In this document: positions 17,461 to 24,936 of the stretch, one piece after another
Numbering within the stretch: the stretch's first letter is position 1
How the letters are laid out: every line of letters begins with the position of its first letter
From: Anaerolineales bacterium
GTDB lineage: Bacteria > Chloroflexota > Anaerolineae > Anaerolineales > Villigracilaceae
DNA length: 64,000 nucleotides
Direction: 5' to 3'
Assembly: GCA_020634885.1 (NCBI GenBank)
Contig: JACKAW010000001.1
Coordinates: 372,001 to 436,000 of the forward strand
Translations under genes and position numbers: made by a program
Notes under the pieces: model-generated
Database searches by the model: none
Told to the model about the DNA's origin: nothing
The model's input: the letters and a program-made list of their open reading frames with translations, nothing else

Positions 17461-17940
17461 ATGCAAACTCAAATTTCACCTTCTGCACAAAAAATTCAAG
17501 ACCTACTAACTCAGCTTGGTTTTGACTATACCGTGGTCGAACATGTTGAACCAACGCGCACCGCGCAAGAAGCCGCCAACCAAGCTGGTTGCGAGTTGGG
17601 ACAAATTGCCAAATCATTAATCTTCAAAGGCAAAGACTCGGCGAAACCGATTTTGATTCTCGCTTCGGGTCCCAATCGCGTAAACGAAAAGCGTATTGCA
17701 GAATATGCAGGCGAGGCAATCGTCAAGGCAGATGCAGACTTTGTGCGCGCTGTAACAGGGTTTGTAATTGGGGGCGTACCTCCAATTGGACATATCCAAA
17801 AAATGGAAACCTATCTCGATGAAGATTTTTCGCAATACGTAACCATTTGGGCAGCAGCAGGAACACCAAATGCAATTTTTGAATTAAAAACAAGCGACTT
17901 GCAAAAGATGACAGGCGGCAGGATCGTCTCGATCAAGTAA
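17461..17940 (+). CDS. YbaK/EbsC family aminoacyl-tRNA editing protein
   Basis: Trans-acting deacylase that hydrolyses mischarged tRNA (Cys-tRNAPro or Ala-tRNAPro in characterised members). It has 159 residues, with the family pattern TVVEHVEPTRTAQEAA, KSLIFKG with the substrate-contacting Lys, LASGPNRVNEKRIA, and GFVIGGVPPIGH. There is no Shine-Dalgarno sequence; the start codon lies 6 nt past a -10 box. It diverges from the methyltransferase with 20 bp between the two ATGs. The membrane protein gene follows 14 bp downstream on the same strand. Confidence 0.9.
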   Translation: MQTQISPSAQKIQDLLTQLGFDYTVVEHVEPTRTAQEAANQAGCELGQIAKSLIFKGKDSAKPILILASGPNRVNEKRIAEYAGEAIVKADADFVRAVTGFVIGGVPPIGHIQKMETYLDEDFSQYVTIWAAAGTPNAIFELKTSDLQKMTGGRIVSIK

Positions 17941-17954
17941 CCAAAGGAGACAGC

Positions 17955-18698
17955 ATGGGAAATCTATTTTCAGTTGAATACACAGATGTTCCATTACAGA
18001 TATTTGGGGCAAAACACCTAATTGTTGTCGGCGTTTTTGTCATTGCATGGTTGTTGTTTTATTTCCTTCGAGGCAATTGGAGCACAGACCAGAGAAAAAA
18101 TATTCGTATTGGGCTTGCAATTGCACTGGCGATCAATGAAATCGGCTTGCATATCTGGTCGGCATATTGGGGTATTTGGAACATTCAAACCATGCTGCCG
18201 TTGCATTTGTGCAGTGTAATGGTTTGGGTTACGGTCTACACAGCATTTACCGGAAATCGTAACCTATACGACTTTACATATTTTTTGGGAATTGCAGGTG
18301 CGCTGCAAGCATTTCTCACGCCAGCAGATGCATCCATGTACGATATTCCTCATTATCGCATCATGCAAACCCTTATAGCACATGGATTACTGATCACCAT
18401 TCCAATTTATATGACTGTTGTAGAAGGCTACCGTCCCACGCTGGCTTCTTTCAAACGTATATTTATCTGGACAAACATTTACATGGTCGTCATCTTTTTC
18501 CTAAACTTTGCCATTGGCAGTAATTATCTGTTCATTGCCGAAAAACCACCCTCACCAACTCTTATGGACGCCCTCTCGCCATGGCCGTGGTATATTCCGC
18601 AATTAGAGATTGTCGCGTTTATCATGCTATTCGTCCTTTACATCCCATTCCTCATCAATGACTGGCGGAATAAAAATGTCACAACACGTTCCGTGTAA
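17955..18698 (+). CDS. YwaF/TIGR02206 family membrane protein
   Basis: A 247-residue integral membrane protein with about seven hydrophobic segments. Family marks include MLPLHLCSVMVW after the third segment, the DIPHYRIMQTLIAHG region, and GSNYLFIAEKPPSP in the sixth. CAAAGGAGA lies just before the ATG. It follows YbaK by 14 bp and is probably co-transcribed. The biochemical role of the family is not established. Confidence 0.82.
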   Translation: MGNLFSVEYTDVPLQIFGAKHLIVVGVFVIAWLLFYFLRGNWSTDQRKNIRIGLAIALAINEIGLHIWSAYWGIWNIQTMLPLHLCSVMVWVTVYTAFTGNRNLYDFTYFLGIAGALQAFLTPADASMYDIPHYRIMQTLIAHGLLITIPIYMTVVEGYRPTLASFKRIFIWTNIYMVVIFFLNFAIGSNYLFIAEKPPSPTLMDALSPWPWYIPQLEIVAFIMLFVLYIPFLINDWRNKNVTTRSV

Positions 18699-18785
18699 TT
18701 TAAAATTGCTTAACCCTTGCAGCTACATAAATCAAGTCAATTTCGCCCTATAATACCTAAAACCACTTTATTGGAGGAATTTGTG

Positions 18786-19658
18786 ATGAAAAATCGAAAT
18801 GTGTCCCTTGCAAGTATTGTCGTAATGATCGCCATGCTGGCGTGCAACCTGTCTAGCCCCGCAGGCGATCAGAATACTGCCGAGCCAACGCAAGAAGTTG
18901 TCACCATTGTAGTGACTGCCACACCCGAAACGGCTCCTGCAACCGAAGAGGCTGATTCTGGAACTGGTGCCACAGCCACACTGAATCAAGACCTCAACGT
19001 CCGAGGCGGACCGGGCACAAATTACCCCATCATCGTCGCCCTGCCCGGCGGAAAAACGGTGGATGTCATCGGAAGGAACGCCGACAGCAGTTGGTGGTTC
19101 ATAGCATTCGATGGCAATACCGGTTGGGTATCTGCGCCCTTCACAACAAGTAGTAATACAGAAAATGTACCGCTTGTAGACGCCCCACCAGCCCCACAAG
19201 CAAGCTCAAACGATAATAGCAACTCATCATCCGGTAGTTCAAATTCAGGCGGAAGTAACAACTCTGGAGGTGGAAGCAACAATTCCGGCGGCAGTGGAGG
19301 CGGACAATCAGCCCCATCTGATTCTGATATCAAAGCCAAGATCAATGTCAAAAACGGTAATATCAACTATTCTGGAGAGGTTTCGTATCCAGACGGCGAT
19401 GCAACCGACAAAATCTTCGTTACTGTTGAAGGGTTTGATAGTGTAAAAACATCTGGAACGGTGATTTACACACTTACATGCTCGGGTGGTACCCCCAATG
19501 TAAAAGCAGTAGGTGGCGCAGTTAAAAGCGGAACACCTGGTTGCAACAGCACGTGGACGGCATTTTACACAAACGACAGTAACTCGCAAACCATTACCAT
19601 TACCCAAGACTCCAATGGCTATACAAATTGGACGTTGATCGCAGCCGCGGGCGGGTAA
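18786..19658 (+). CDS. SH3-domain lipoprotein with Ser/Gly/Asn linker
   Basis: The ATG at 18786 follows GGAGGA by 7 bp and gives 290 residues; a longer in-frame extension to 18717 lacks a site. The lipobox is IAMLAC with Cys20. A Thr/Glu-rich spacer leads to one bacterial SH3 domain (LNVRGGPGTNYPI to GWVSAPF, about 71-120), then a Ser/Asn/Gly low-complexity linker (about 135-180) and a beta-rich C-terminal domain with two Cys that could form a disulfide. It is likely a surface protein binding the envelope. No neighbours suggest a specific partner. Confidence 0.78.
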   Translation: MKNRNVSLASIVVMIAMLACNLSSPAGDQNTAEPTQEVVTIVVTATPETAPATEEADSGTGATATLNQDLNVRGGPGTNYPIIVALPGGKTVDVIGRNADSSWWFIAFDGNTGWVSAPFTTSSNTENVPLVDAPPAPQASSNDNSNSSSGSSNSGGSNNSGGGSNNSGGSGGGQSAPSDSDIKAKINVKNGNINYSGEVSYPDGDATDKIFVTVEGFDSVKTSGTVIYTLTCSGGTPNVKAVGGAVKSGTPGCNSTWTAFYTNDSNSQTITITQDSNGYTNWTLIAAAGG

Positions 19659-19702
19659 AAAACAGGCAGTCAAAAGTGAACTAAAGCCGTAAATACAGGC
19701 TT

Positions 19703-19743
19703 GTAAATAAATAACCTCCCAAATCAGGAGGTTATTTATTTAC
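19703..19743. terminator. Bidirectional terminator
   Basis: A 17-bp perfect stem (19703-19719 with 19727-19743), 7-nt loop, lies between the SH3 lipoprotein (+) and the small membrane protein (-). Confidence 0.88.
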
Positions 19744-19798
19744 GGTAGTTTGTTTTCTAAAAAATTAAGACCAGCTACTTATTTATCGTGAATAATGC

Positions 19799-20149
19799 TT
19801 AGGCAGGTGAAACGGGGGCTTTTCTTTTCTTTTTTATGATGCTTTTCGGCAACACAATAGCAACCACCAAAACCGAAATTACACCTACATTTTTAATCAG
19901 GCTGAACACCCAGCGCCCGCCAAAACTTCCCCTGCCTTCTCTGCCTTCATGATCTTCCCCAACCTCGCGCGGCGGACGCGAACCTTCCTGCCCGTCTTCA
20001 TCGCCTTGCAGTGGACGAAATTCCGCCTCACCAGAATTTCTTGCAAAGCTAGGGCTATTAACTCCGTTCGCATTGCCCACCCACATCATCAACCCGCCCA
20101 GCACAGTGAATGCTGTCAAGATAATTAGAATACGCCCAAACGTCTTCAT
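19799..20149 (-). CDS. Small two-span membrane protein, unknown
   Basis: Not recognised. It has 116 residues with a hydrophobic N-terminal segment (about 5-24), a charged extracellular or periplasmic-type stretch rich in Glu, Gly and Arg (about 38-78), a second membrane segment (about 82-101) and a basic tail KKKRKAP. Its ATG overlaps the stop of the DUF4405 gene upstream by 4 bp, so it is probably a translationally coupled partner of that cytochrome-like protein. Confidence 0.65.
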   Translation of the reverse strand: MKTFGRILIILTAFTVLGGLMMWVGNANGVNSPSFARNSGEAEFRPLQGDEDGQEGSRPPREVGEDHEGREGRGSFGGRWVFSLIKNVGVISVLVVAIVLPKSIIKKKRKAPVSPA

Positions 20150-20664
20150 GCCGAAACATCCTTTGGTTTACTGGTACTGAATTTTGCCGCGATCGGTTGG
20201 AATATATATCGATCAAATGTCTTTACGATCCAACTCCAATGCAATGCGGTATGCAAGCCAAGCAATAGAAGCACTAAATTTGCCGACATATCATGAAGCC
20301 TTCGCCAAAAGAAACCTTGCGGCAGGCGTATCCCTAAACTTGGAAGCGCCGCCTCCGAGATCAGAATCCCAGATACCATTACAAGCGTCCCAAAGATAAA
20401 AAGCAGCCAATTCAACACATAATTTATGCGGGTTTGGGTGCCAATTTTCTTGAAAAACCGTTGGGTGATTTCGACGATCCAGTCCCAGCTTAAGAGCAGG
20501 TGCAGGGTCAATGCCGCCAGCGACGCTAGTGTCAGCCATTCATGAATGGCAATGCCGCTCGAGTGCGGGTCCATTGCTACAAGAAATACAATAAAGATCA
20601 GAATATCCAGCACCAGCTTTGTCTTTGTTTGAGGTGTGGATGTTTTTGTTGGTTCGTTTGCCAT
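20146..20664 (-). CDS. DUF4405 cytochrome b-like membrane protein
   Basis: A 172-residue protein with four membrane segments. Histidines sit where b-type haem ligands are expected: IHEWL and LHLLLSW in the second helix region, RRLHDMSAN, and GLHTALHW in the fourth. This matches the DUF4405 family, related to membrane cytochrome b subunits. Electron donor and acceptor are unknown. It forms a 4-bp-overlapping pair with the small two-span protein downstream. An AGGAG site precedes the ATG. Confidence 0.78.
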   Translation of the reverse strand: MANEPTKTSTPQTKTKLVLDILIFIVFLVAMDPHSSGIAIHEWLTLASLAALTLHLLLSWDWIVEITQRFFKKIGTQTRINYVLNWLLFIFGTLVMVSGILISEAALPSLGIRLPQGFFWRRLHDMSANLVLLLLGLHTALHWSWIVKTFDRYIFQPIAAKFSTSKPKDVSA

Positions 20665-20764
20665 GAATTCTCCTTTATAGGATCGAGATTTTATCCATAT
20701 ATCTGAAAATCTGATGGTTAAAATACGATTGAATTATGAAGAATTTGTAAAATGCCAATAGGCT

Positions 20765-21403
20765 TCAGAAAATCTTTACGATCTCTTCCCTGGTTTCCAT
20801 AATTTCCGCCTGAGTCTTTCCCGCTGAAAGTTCACGCAAGTCGGTTTGAAATGCTTCATAATTTTCTACAGGGAATTGCAGGGTTAGCGTAATATCCCCA
20901 GCGTAATCTTCACCCAAAATTTTCCCATTGTGTTTTGCTGTCATTATCCGTAAGCGTTCCAGCATGTTATATGGAATTGCCGCCATCACCACGTGAACCG
21001 GGACGCGTTGCCCTCGTTCTACAACATTGACCACCGACTGCGCCGCCTCTGTATATGCTTTGACCAGTCCGCCCGTCCCAAGCAGGGTACCCCCGAAATA
21101 GCGGGTAACAACCAAAACCGCGTCGCCCAACCCACTTCCACGCAGGACGGTCAACGCCGGTTTGCCCGAAGTGCCACTCGGTTCACCATCATCTGAAAAA
21201 TATTCTGTGACCGTATTCCCGCCGCCGATGATATAGACTGGCACATTGTGAGATGCATCGGCAAACTCGGCGCGGATGCGCTTCATGAAAGCGCGCGCTT
21301 CGTCGATGGAAAAAGCAGGCGCAAGCGTGGCAATGAAGCGCGAGTTGACCACTGTAATTTCACGGCGGGTCTCAGTTAATGGGACTAAATAGGTAGTTTT
21401 CAT
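20765..21403 (-). CDS. YigZ/IMPACT family protein
   Basis: A 212-residue member of the UPF0029/IMPACT family. The signature DDGEPSGTSGKPAL (about 72-85) and VVTRYFGGTLLGTGGLVKAY (about 98-117) are intact, followed by the DUF1949-type C-terminal domain. Family members are linked to translation control, with no firm enzymatic activity. It is a single gene preceded by a long intergenic region. Confidence 0.9.
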   Translation of the reverse strand: MKTTYLVPLTETRREITVVNSRFIATLAPAFSIDEARAFMKRIRAEFADASHNVPVYIIGGGNTVTEYFSDDGEPSGTSGKPALTVLRGSGLGDAVLVVTRYFGGTLLGTGGLVKAYTEAAQSVVNVVERGQRVPVHVVMAAIPYNMLERLRIMTAKHNGKILGEDYAGDITLTLQFPVENYEAFQTDLRELSAGKTQAEIMETREEIVKIF

Positions 21404-21472
21404 CTTTTGTTATCTTTTTTGTAAATTTTCATTGCATATACAAGTCATATAATACCAATAATATGCTCAATA

Positions 21473-21508
21473 AAAAAACTCGGAGATTTTGAAATCTCCG
21501 AGTTTTTT
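21473..21508. terminator. Orphan terminator-like hairpin
   Basis: A 17-bp perfect inverted repeat (21473-21489 with 21492-21508) with six A on one side and six T on the other. The neighbouring genes (YigZ leftward, GntR rightward) both read away from it, so no visible gene needs it. Confidence 0.6.
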
Positions 21509-21511
21509 ATT

Positions 21512-21620
21512 AGACTTCTTGCAAAAGTCATTTTTTTACCTTGCTCAAGGCGGCGTAGCTATTCTGGGCACTTTCCTCGCCGCCGGGGACTGCGGCGAGA
21601 GTTCTTATGCAAGAGATCTA
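21512..21620. repeat. MITE-like dispersed repeat, copy A
   Basis: Begins AGACTTCTTGCAAAAG and ends ATGCAAGAGATCT, giving imperfect 12-bp terminal inverted repeats (two mismatches). The left 35 bp closely match the element at 48367-48442, including the CAAGGCG block. A GC-rich internal palindrome (cctcgccgcc with ggactgcggcgag) lies in the middle. There is no coding capacity. Confidence 0.5.
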
Positions 21621-21795
21621 TGTTATTCGCGAGCAGGTTGGAAGCGCCAATAGGATCGTGATTGCCAGCAACGAGGCCGCCTAGAATGGTTTAATCCAGA
21701 TGCGGGAAAGGCGTTGTTTATGGAAGAAAAGTTTTCGAGATACATACTCCAATGCAATGAGGATAACCAATTGGAATTTGTGTGACACAGGGCAC

Positions 21796-21824
21796 TTCCG
21801 AAATCCCGCCAGATTATATATAAT
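21796..21824 (+). promoter_or_regulatory. Leaderless-type promoter of GntR regulator with palindrome
   Basis: TTCCGA (21796-21801), 17 bp, TATAAT (21819-21824), then 8 nt to the ATG; there is no Shine-Dalgarno sequence. The -10 lies in a perfect 12-bp palindrome, ATTATATATAAT (21813-21824), and a TTGTATATTAT run reads across it on the other strand. It is a plausible autoregulatory site for a GntR protein. Confidence 0.5.
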
Positions 21825-21832
21825 ATACAATC

Positions 21833-22576
21833 ATGGCGTCAATAGCAACGAAAGAATTCACCCACAAACCTCTAAAAGAAGAGATCTACGATGCGTTACA
21901 TCGGCAGATCATTGTTGGAACCTACGAACCCGGCGACTGGCTCAGGCAGGAAGAGATCGCGGGGAAAATGGGCGTAAGTATGACCCCAGTGCGGGAAGCG
22001 CTCGACCTGCTGGTGGCAAAAGGTATCGCCGAACGGGTGCCTTATCGTGGCGTGCGTGTGCGAGAAATGTCTACAAAAGATGTTGTAGAAGCCTATGGGA
22101 TGCGACTCTTTTTGGAGGCAATGATCGCACGCGAGACGGCATTGAACATTACGCCCGATCAGTTGAAAAAACTTGAAGAGATTATGGCAGAAATGGATCG
22201 GCATGTGGAATTAAGCGAAATGCCGCAAGAGCGGCAGTTGAGCCGCGAATTCCATGCTGCCATTGCCGAGGCTTCAGGGAACAACTTGCTGATTCAGTTG
22301 TATGCCATTGTGTCCAACGCATTTCCCGATTGGCTTTTGTATGAAGCCTTATACAGAAAGCCTGAGTTACTTTCAGGCAGTGTGGTGCAAACCCATGATG
22401 AACACACTGCAATTCTGGATGCTTTCAAACAACACAACCCAGACCTGGCTGTAAAGGTTTCACTTGAGCACGTAATGGAATCGGGCAAATGGCTGGAAAC
22501 ATACCGTGATATTCCCGGTACGTTATTAAGAGAAAAAGAAAAACAAGTTTCACACTTGATCAAAAAAACAAAATAA
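21833..22576 (+). CDS. GntR/FCD family transcriptional regulator
   Basis: A 247-residue DNA-binding regulator. The N-terminal winged HTH runs about 11-75 (LKEEIYDALHRQIIVGTYEPG then EEIAGKMGVSMTPVREAL). The helical FCD effector domain runs about 85-220, with the metal/ligand residues of the family (E94-type, FHAAIAEASGN, and HDEHTAIL with two His). It is the first gene of the methyltransferase cluster, 11 bp from the corrinoid gene, and probably controls it in response to a small organic acid or amine. The start has no ribosome-binding site. Confidence 0.9.
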   Translation: MASIATKEFTHKPLKEEIYDALHRQIIVGTYEPGDWLRQEEIAGKMGVSMTPVREALDLLVAKGIAERVPYRGVRVREMSTKDVVEAYGMRLFLEAMIARETALNITPDQLKKLEEIMAEMDRHVELSEMPQERQLSREFHAAIAEASGNNLLIQLYAIVSNAFPDWLLYEALYRKPELLSGSVVQTHDEHTAILDAFKQHNPDLAVKVSLEHVMESGKWLETYRDIPGTLLREKEKQVSHLIKKTK

Positions 22577-22587
22577 TCAGGAGGCAC

Positions 22588-23250
22588 ATGATGTCGGAAG
22601 AGATCGAGAAACTATTCAAGGAAATGGCACAAAGCATTATTGACGGGGATTCGGACATCTCAACGGAACTCGCCCAAAAGTCCATAGAGATGGGCGTCCC
22701 GCCGCTGGATGCGATCACCAAAGGATTCGTGATCGGCGTGAACTACATTGGCGATCAGTTCGGCGCGGGCGAAGCCTTTTTGCCCGAGCTGGTGATGGCC
22801 GGCGAAGCGATGAAAGCCGCAGTTGCCATCCTCGAACCGGAACTGCTTAAGCTGGGGTCGGCACGTGAGACGATGGGCAAGGTCATCCTTGCCACGGTGG
22901 AAGGCGACATCCACGAGATTGGAAAAACCCTCGTCGGCACCATGCTCAGCGCCTCCGGCTTTGAAGTCACCGATATGGGTGTGGATCAGCCCGCCGACAA
23001 GATCATCGGTAAGGCATTGGAAATCGACGCACAGCTCATCGGCTTGAGCGCATTGCTGACCACAACGATGGTGCGTCAGCGCGAGATCATCGAAGAATTG
23101 GACAAGGAAAACCTGCGCCCACGCATTCAGGTAATGGTCGGCGGCGCACCCATTACCCGCGACTGGGCAACCAAGATCAAAGCCGATGGAACCTCAGAAG
23201 ATGCGGTCGGCGCGGTGGCGCTGGCAAAGCAGTTGGTTGGAAAAGCCTAG
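22588..23250 (+). CDS. Corrinoid (B12-binding) methyl carrier protein, MttC/MtbC type
   Basis: A 220-residue cobalamin protein that carries the methyl group between methyltransferases. The N-terminal helical B12-binding-2 (cap-type) domain spans about 1-90. The Rossmann B12 domain has DIHEIG (107-112) with the axial His109, then SALLTTTM and GGAPITRDWA. AGGAGG precedes two adjacent ATGs (22588 and 22591); either may be used. It is the only corrinoid protein in the window and must serve all four MttB homologues here, unless others lie elsewhere. No corrinoid-reactivating RamA-like protein is present in the window. Confidence 0.95.
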   Translation: MMSEEIEKLFKEMAQSIIDGDSDISTELAQKSIEMGVPPLDAITKGFVIGVNYIGDQFGAGEAFLPELVMAGEAMKAAVAILEPELLKLGSARETMGKVILATVEGDIHEIGKTLVGTMLSASGFEVTDMGVDQPADKIIGKALEIDAQLIGLSALLTTTMVRQREIIEELDKENLRPRIQVMVGGAPITRDWATKIKADGTSEDAVGAVALAKQLVGKA

Positions 23251-23255
23251 ACGTA

Positions 23256-23326
23256 AACACAAAGTACACAAAGGTCACGAAGGTTTCAATCTCTTCCCTT
23301 TGTGCACTTTGTGCCCTTCGTGTTTA
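23256..23326. repeat. Imperfect palindrome of the CACGAAGG type
   Basis: The gap after the corrinoid gene holds short tandem units (ACACAAAG, CACGAAGG) facing their inverted copies, forming a long imperfect hairpin (about 23256-23283 with 23298-23326). The gap at 30014-30082 holds the same type. Confidence 0.6.
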
Positions 23327-23376
23327 ATGATTTTGAAATCAGAGAGAGAAGAGAGACATAGCCTCGGGAGGGCAGT

Positions 23377-24828
23377 ATGTCTCATAAAAAAATCAAAACC
23401 ATCAGTGATCCAAAACTCAAATTGGACATACTGAGCAAAGAGGATGTGCAAAAGATCCATGAAGCGACATTGCACATCATTGAAAATGTCGGCGTGCGCT
23501 TCCCTTCGAAACGCGCATTGAAAATCTGGGAAGATGCCGGTGCGGAAGTTGACCATGAGAAGAAGATCGTCAAGGTCAAATCGTATCTGATCGAAGATGC
23601 GCTCAAGCAGGCGCCGCCCGCCTACACCCTCGGCGCACGCGACCCGCAGCAAAATCTCACGCTTGACGGCAACCACGTCCACCTCGGCACCGACGGCTGC
23701 GGCGTGGAGATCATTGACATCCACACCGGCGTGAAGCGAACCACCGAACTGCAAGACGTGCGCGATATTGCCCGCGTTGCCGACGCAACCGAAGAAGTTG
23801 CTTTTCATTGGGTTCCCGTATCCGCACAAGATGCCCCCGTCGAAGCGCGCGGACTGCACGAACTCAAAGCCGTGTGGGAGAACTCCACCAAACACGTGCA
23901 GACCGAGTCCATTTACAACGTGGACGAAGCCAAAGCCTCGATGGAGATGGCAATTCTGCTTGCAGGCGGCAAGGAGGAACTGCGCAAGCGTCCCGTACTC
24001 TCGTTGATGCAATGCACCGCGCCTCCTCTTGGGCACGACGGCGGGTCGCTCGACGCAGCCTTGATCGCCGCCGAACACGGAGTCCCGACCGGCTTCATGA
24101 CCATGACCGCCTGCATGACGACTGGTCCTGCCACCATGGCTGGCACACTTGCCGTTGGCAACGCGGAAGTGATCGCCGCCACTGCCCTTTTACAACTGGC
24201 TTACCCGGGTGCACCTGTCTTTTACGCCGCAGCCCAAACCGCCTCTGACCCGCGTTTGGGTGTCTACACCGGCGGCGGACCGGAAGACTTCCTCTTCGGC
24301 GCCGCCACCAACGTCCTCGCGGATTTCTACAACATTCCGCTTTCAATGGGTTCCTTCGCCACAGGCGCAAAAGAACCGAACTGGCAAGCTGGGCTAGAGG
24401 GAAGCCTCTCGACCTTCATGGCAAGCGTGGTCATGTCCGACATGCTGCTTGGGTGTGGATTCCTGCATGGCAGCCGCATCTGGTCGTACGCCGAAATGAT
24501 GATGGACTGCGAAATTTTCTCCATCATCGAAAAGATGATGCACGGCATCGAAGTCAACGCCGAAACGCTTGCACTGGATGCCGTCGCGGCAGTGGGACCG
24601 GGCGGTCACTACCTGGCACAGAAGCACACCCGCAACCACATGCGCGAGATCTTCCTGCCGCAATTCCTTGATCGCCGTCCCTACTCCAAATGGGAAGAGA
24701 CCGGTGAAGACGCCCGCGATTGGGCAGTGAACAAAGCCAGAAAGATTCTAAAAGAACACCAGCCCGACCCGTTGGACGAAAGAATAAGCAAAGAATTCGA
24801 AAGAATTATCAAGTCAGTAGAAAAATAG
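23377..24828 (+). CDS. MttB-family (trimethylamine methyltransferase-like) protein 1, non-pyrrolysine
   Basis: A 483-residue TIM-barrel methyltransferase of the MttB superfamily. It opens EDVQKIHEATLHIIENVGVRF, a family hallmark, and carries HLGTDGCGVEIIDIHTG, QCTAPPLGHDGG and YTGGGPEDFLFGA. The frame has no in-frame TAG, so it lacks pyrrolysine and is expected to act on quaternary amines or related methylated compounds (MtgB, MtpB and MtcB are known examples) and not on trimethylamine. GGGAGGG precedes the ATG. Substrate unknown. It belongs to a different subgroup from proteins 2 and 3. Confidence 0.92.
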   Translation: MSHKKIKTISDPKLKLDILSKEDVQKIHEATLHIIENVGVRFPSKRALKIWEDAGAEVDHEKKIVKVKSYLIEDALKQAPPAYTLGARDPQQNLTLDGNHVHLGTDGCGVEIIDIHTGVKRTTELQDVRDIARVADATEEVAFHWVPVSAQDAPVEARGLHELKAVWENSTKHVQTESIYNVDEAKASMEMAILLAGGKEELRKRPVLSLMQCTAPPLGHDGGSLDAALIAAEHGVPTGFMTMTACMTTGPATMAGTLAVGNAEVIAATALLQLAYPGAPVFYAAAQTASDPRLGVYTGGGPEDFLFGAATNVLADFYNIPLSMGSFATGAKEPNWQAGLEGSLSTFMASVVMSDMLLGCGFLHGSRIWSYAEMMMDCEIFSIIEKMMHGIEVNAETLALDAVAAVGPGGHYLAQKHTRNHMREIFLPQFLDRRPYSKWEETGEDARDWAVNKARKILKEHQPDPLDERISKEFERIIKSVEK

Positions 24829-24832
24829 AACA

Positions 24833-24879
24833 AATTACAAATTAGGGATTAGGCAAGTTGTAATCCCTAATTTGTAATT
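24833..24879. repeat. Perfect 19-bp inverted repeat
   Basis: Arms 24833-24851 and 24861-24879, 9-nt loop, in the gap between MttB proteins 1 and 2. AT-rich, with no U-tract after it, so it is an intergenic palindromic repeat more than a terminator. Confidence 0.7.
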
Positions 24880-24936
24880 CCTACCCTGCAATCTCTTTCG
24901 CCAAAGAGAAAAAAAATCCAATTAGAGGTATCCACC

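Larger units (their letters stand above)
21404..21832. other. Gap with orphan terminator and repeat element
   Basis: This 429-bp gap holds a perfect terminator-like hairpin (21473-21508), a MITE-like repeat (21512-21620) and the leaderless GntR promoter at its right end. The stretch 21621-21790 has no recognised feature. Confidence 0.5.

Noticed and set aside
21607..21684. A 25-codon frame with protein-like sequence (ATG overlapping the end of the repeat element)
   Set aside because: Too short, no ribosome-binding site and no partner. It may be a gene remnant but cannot be supported.
23275..24078. Minus-strand frame of about 267 codons opposite MttB protein 1
   Set aside because: Shadow of a conserved gene; no motif, no ribosome-binding site.
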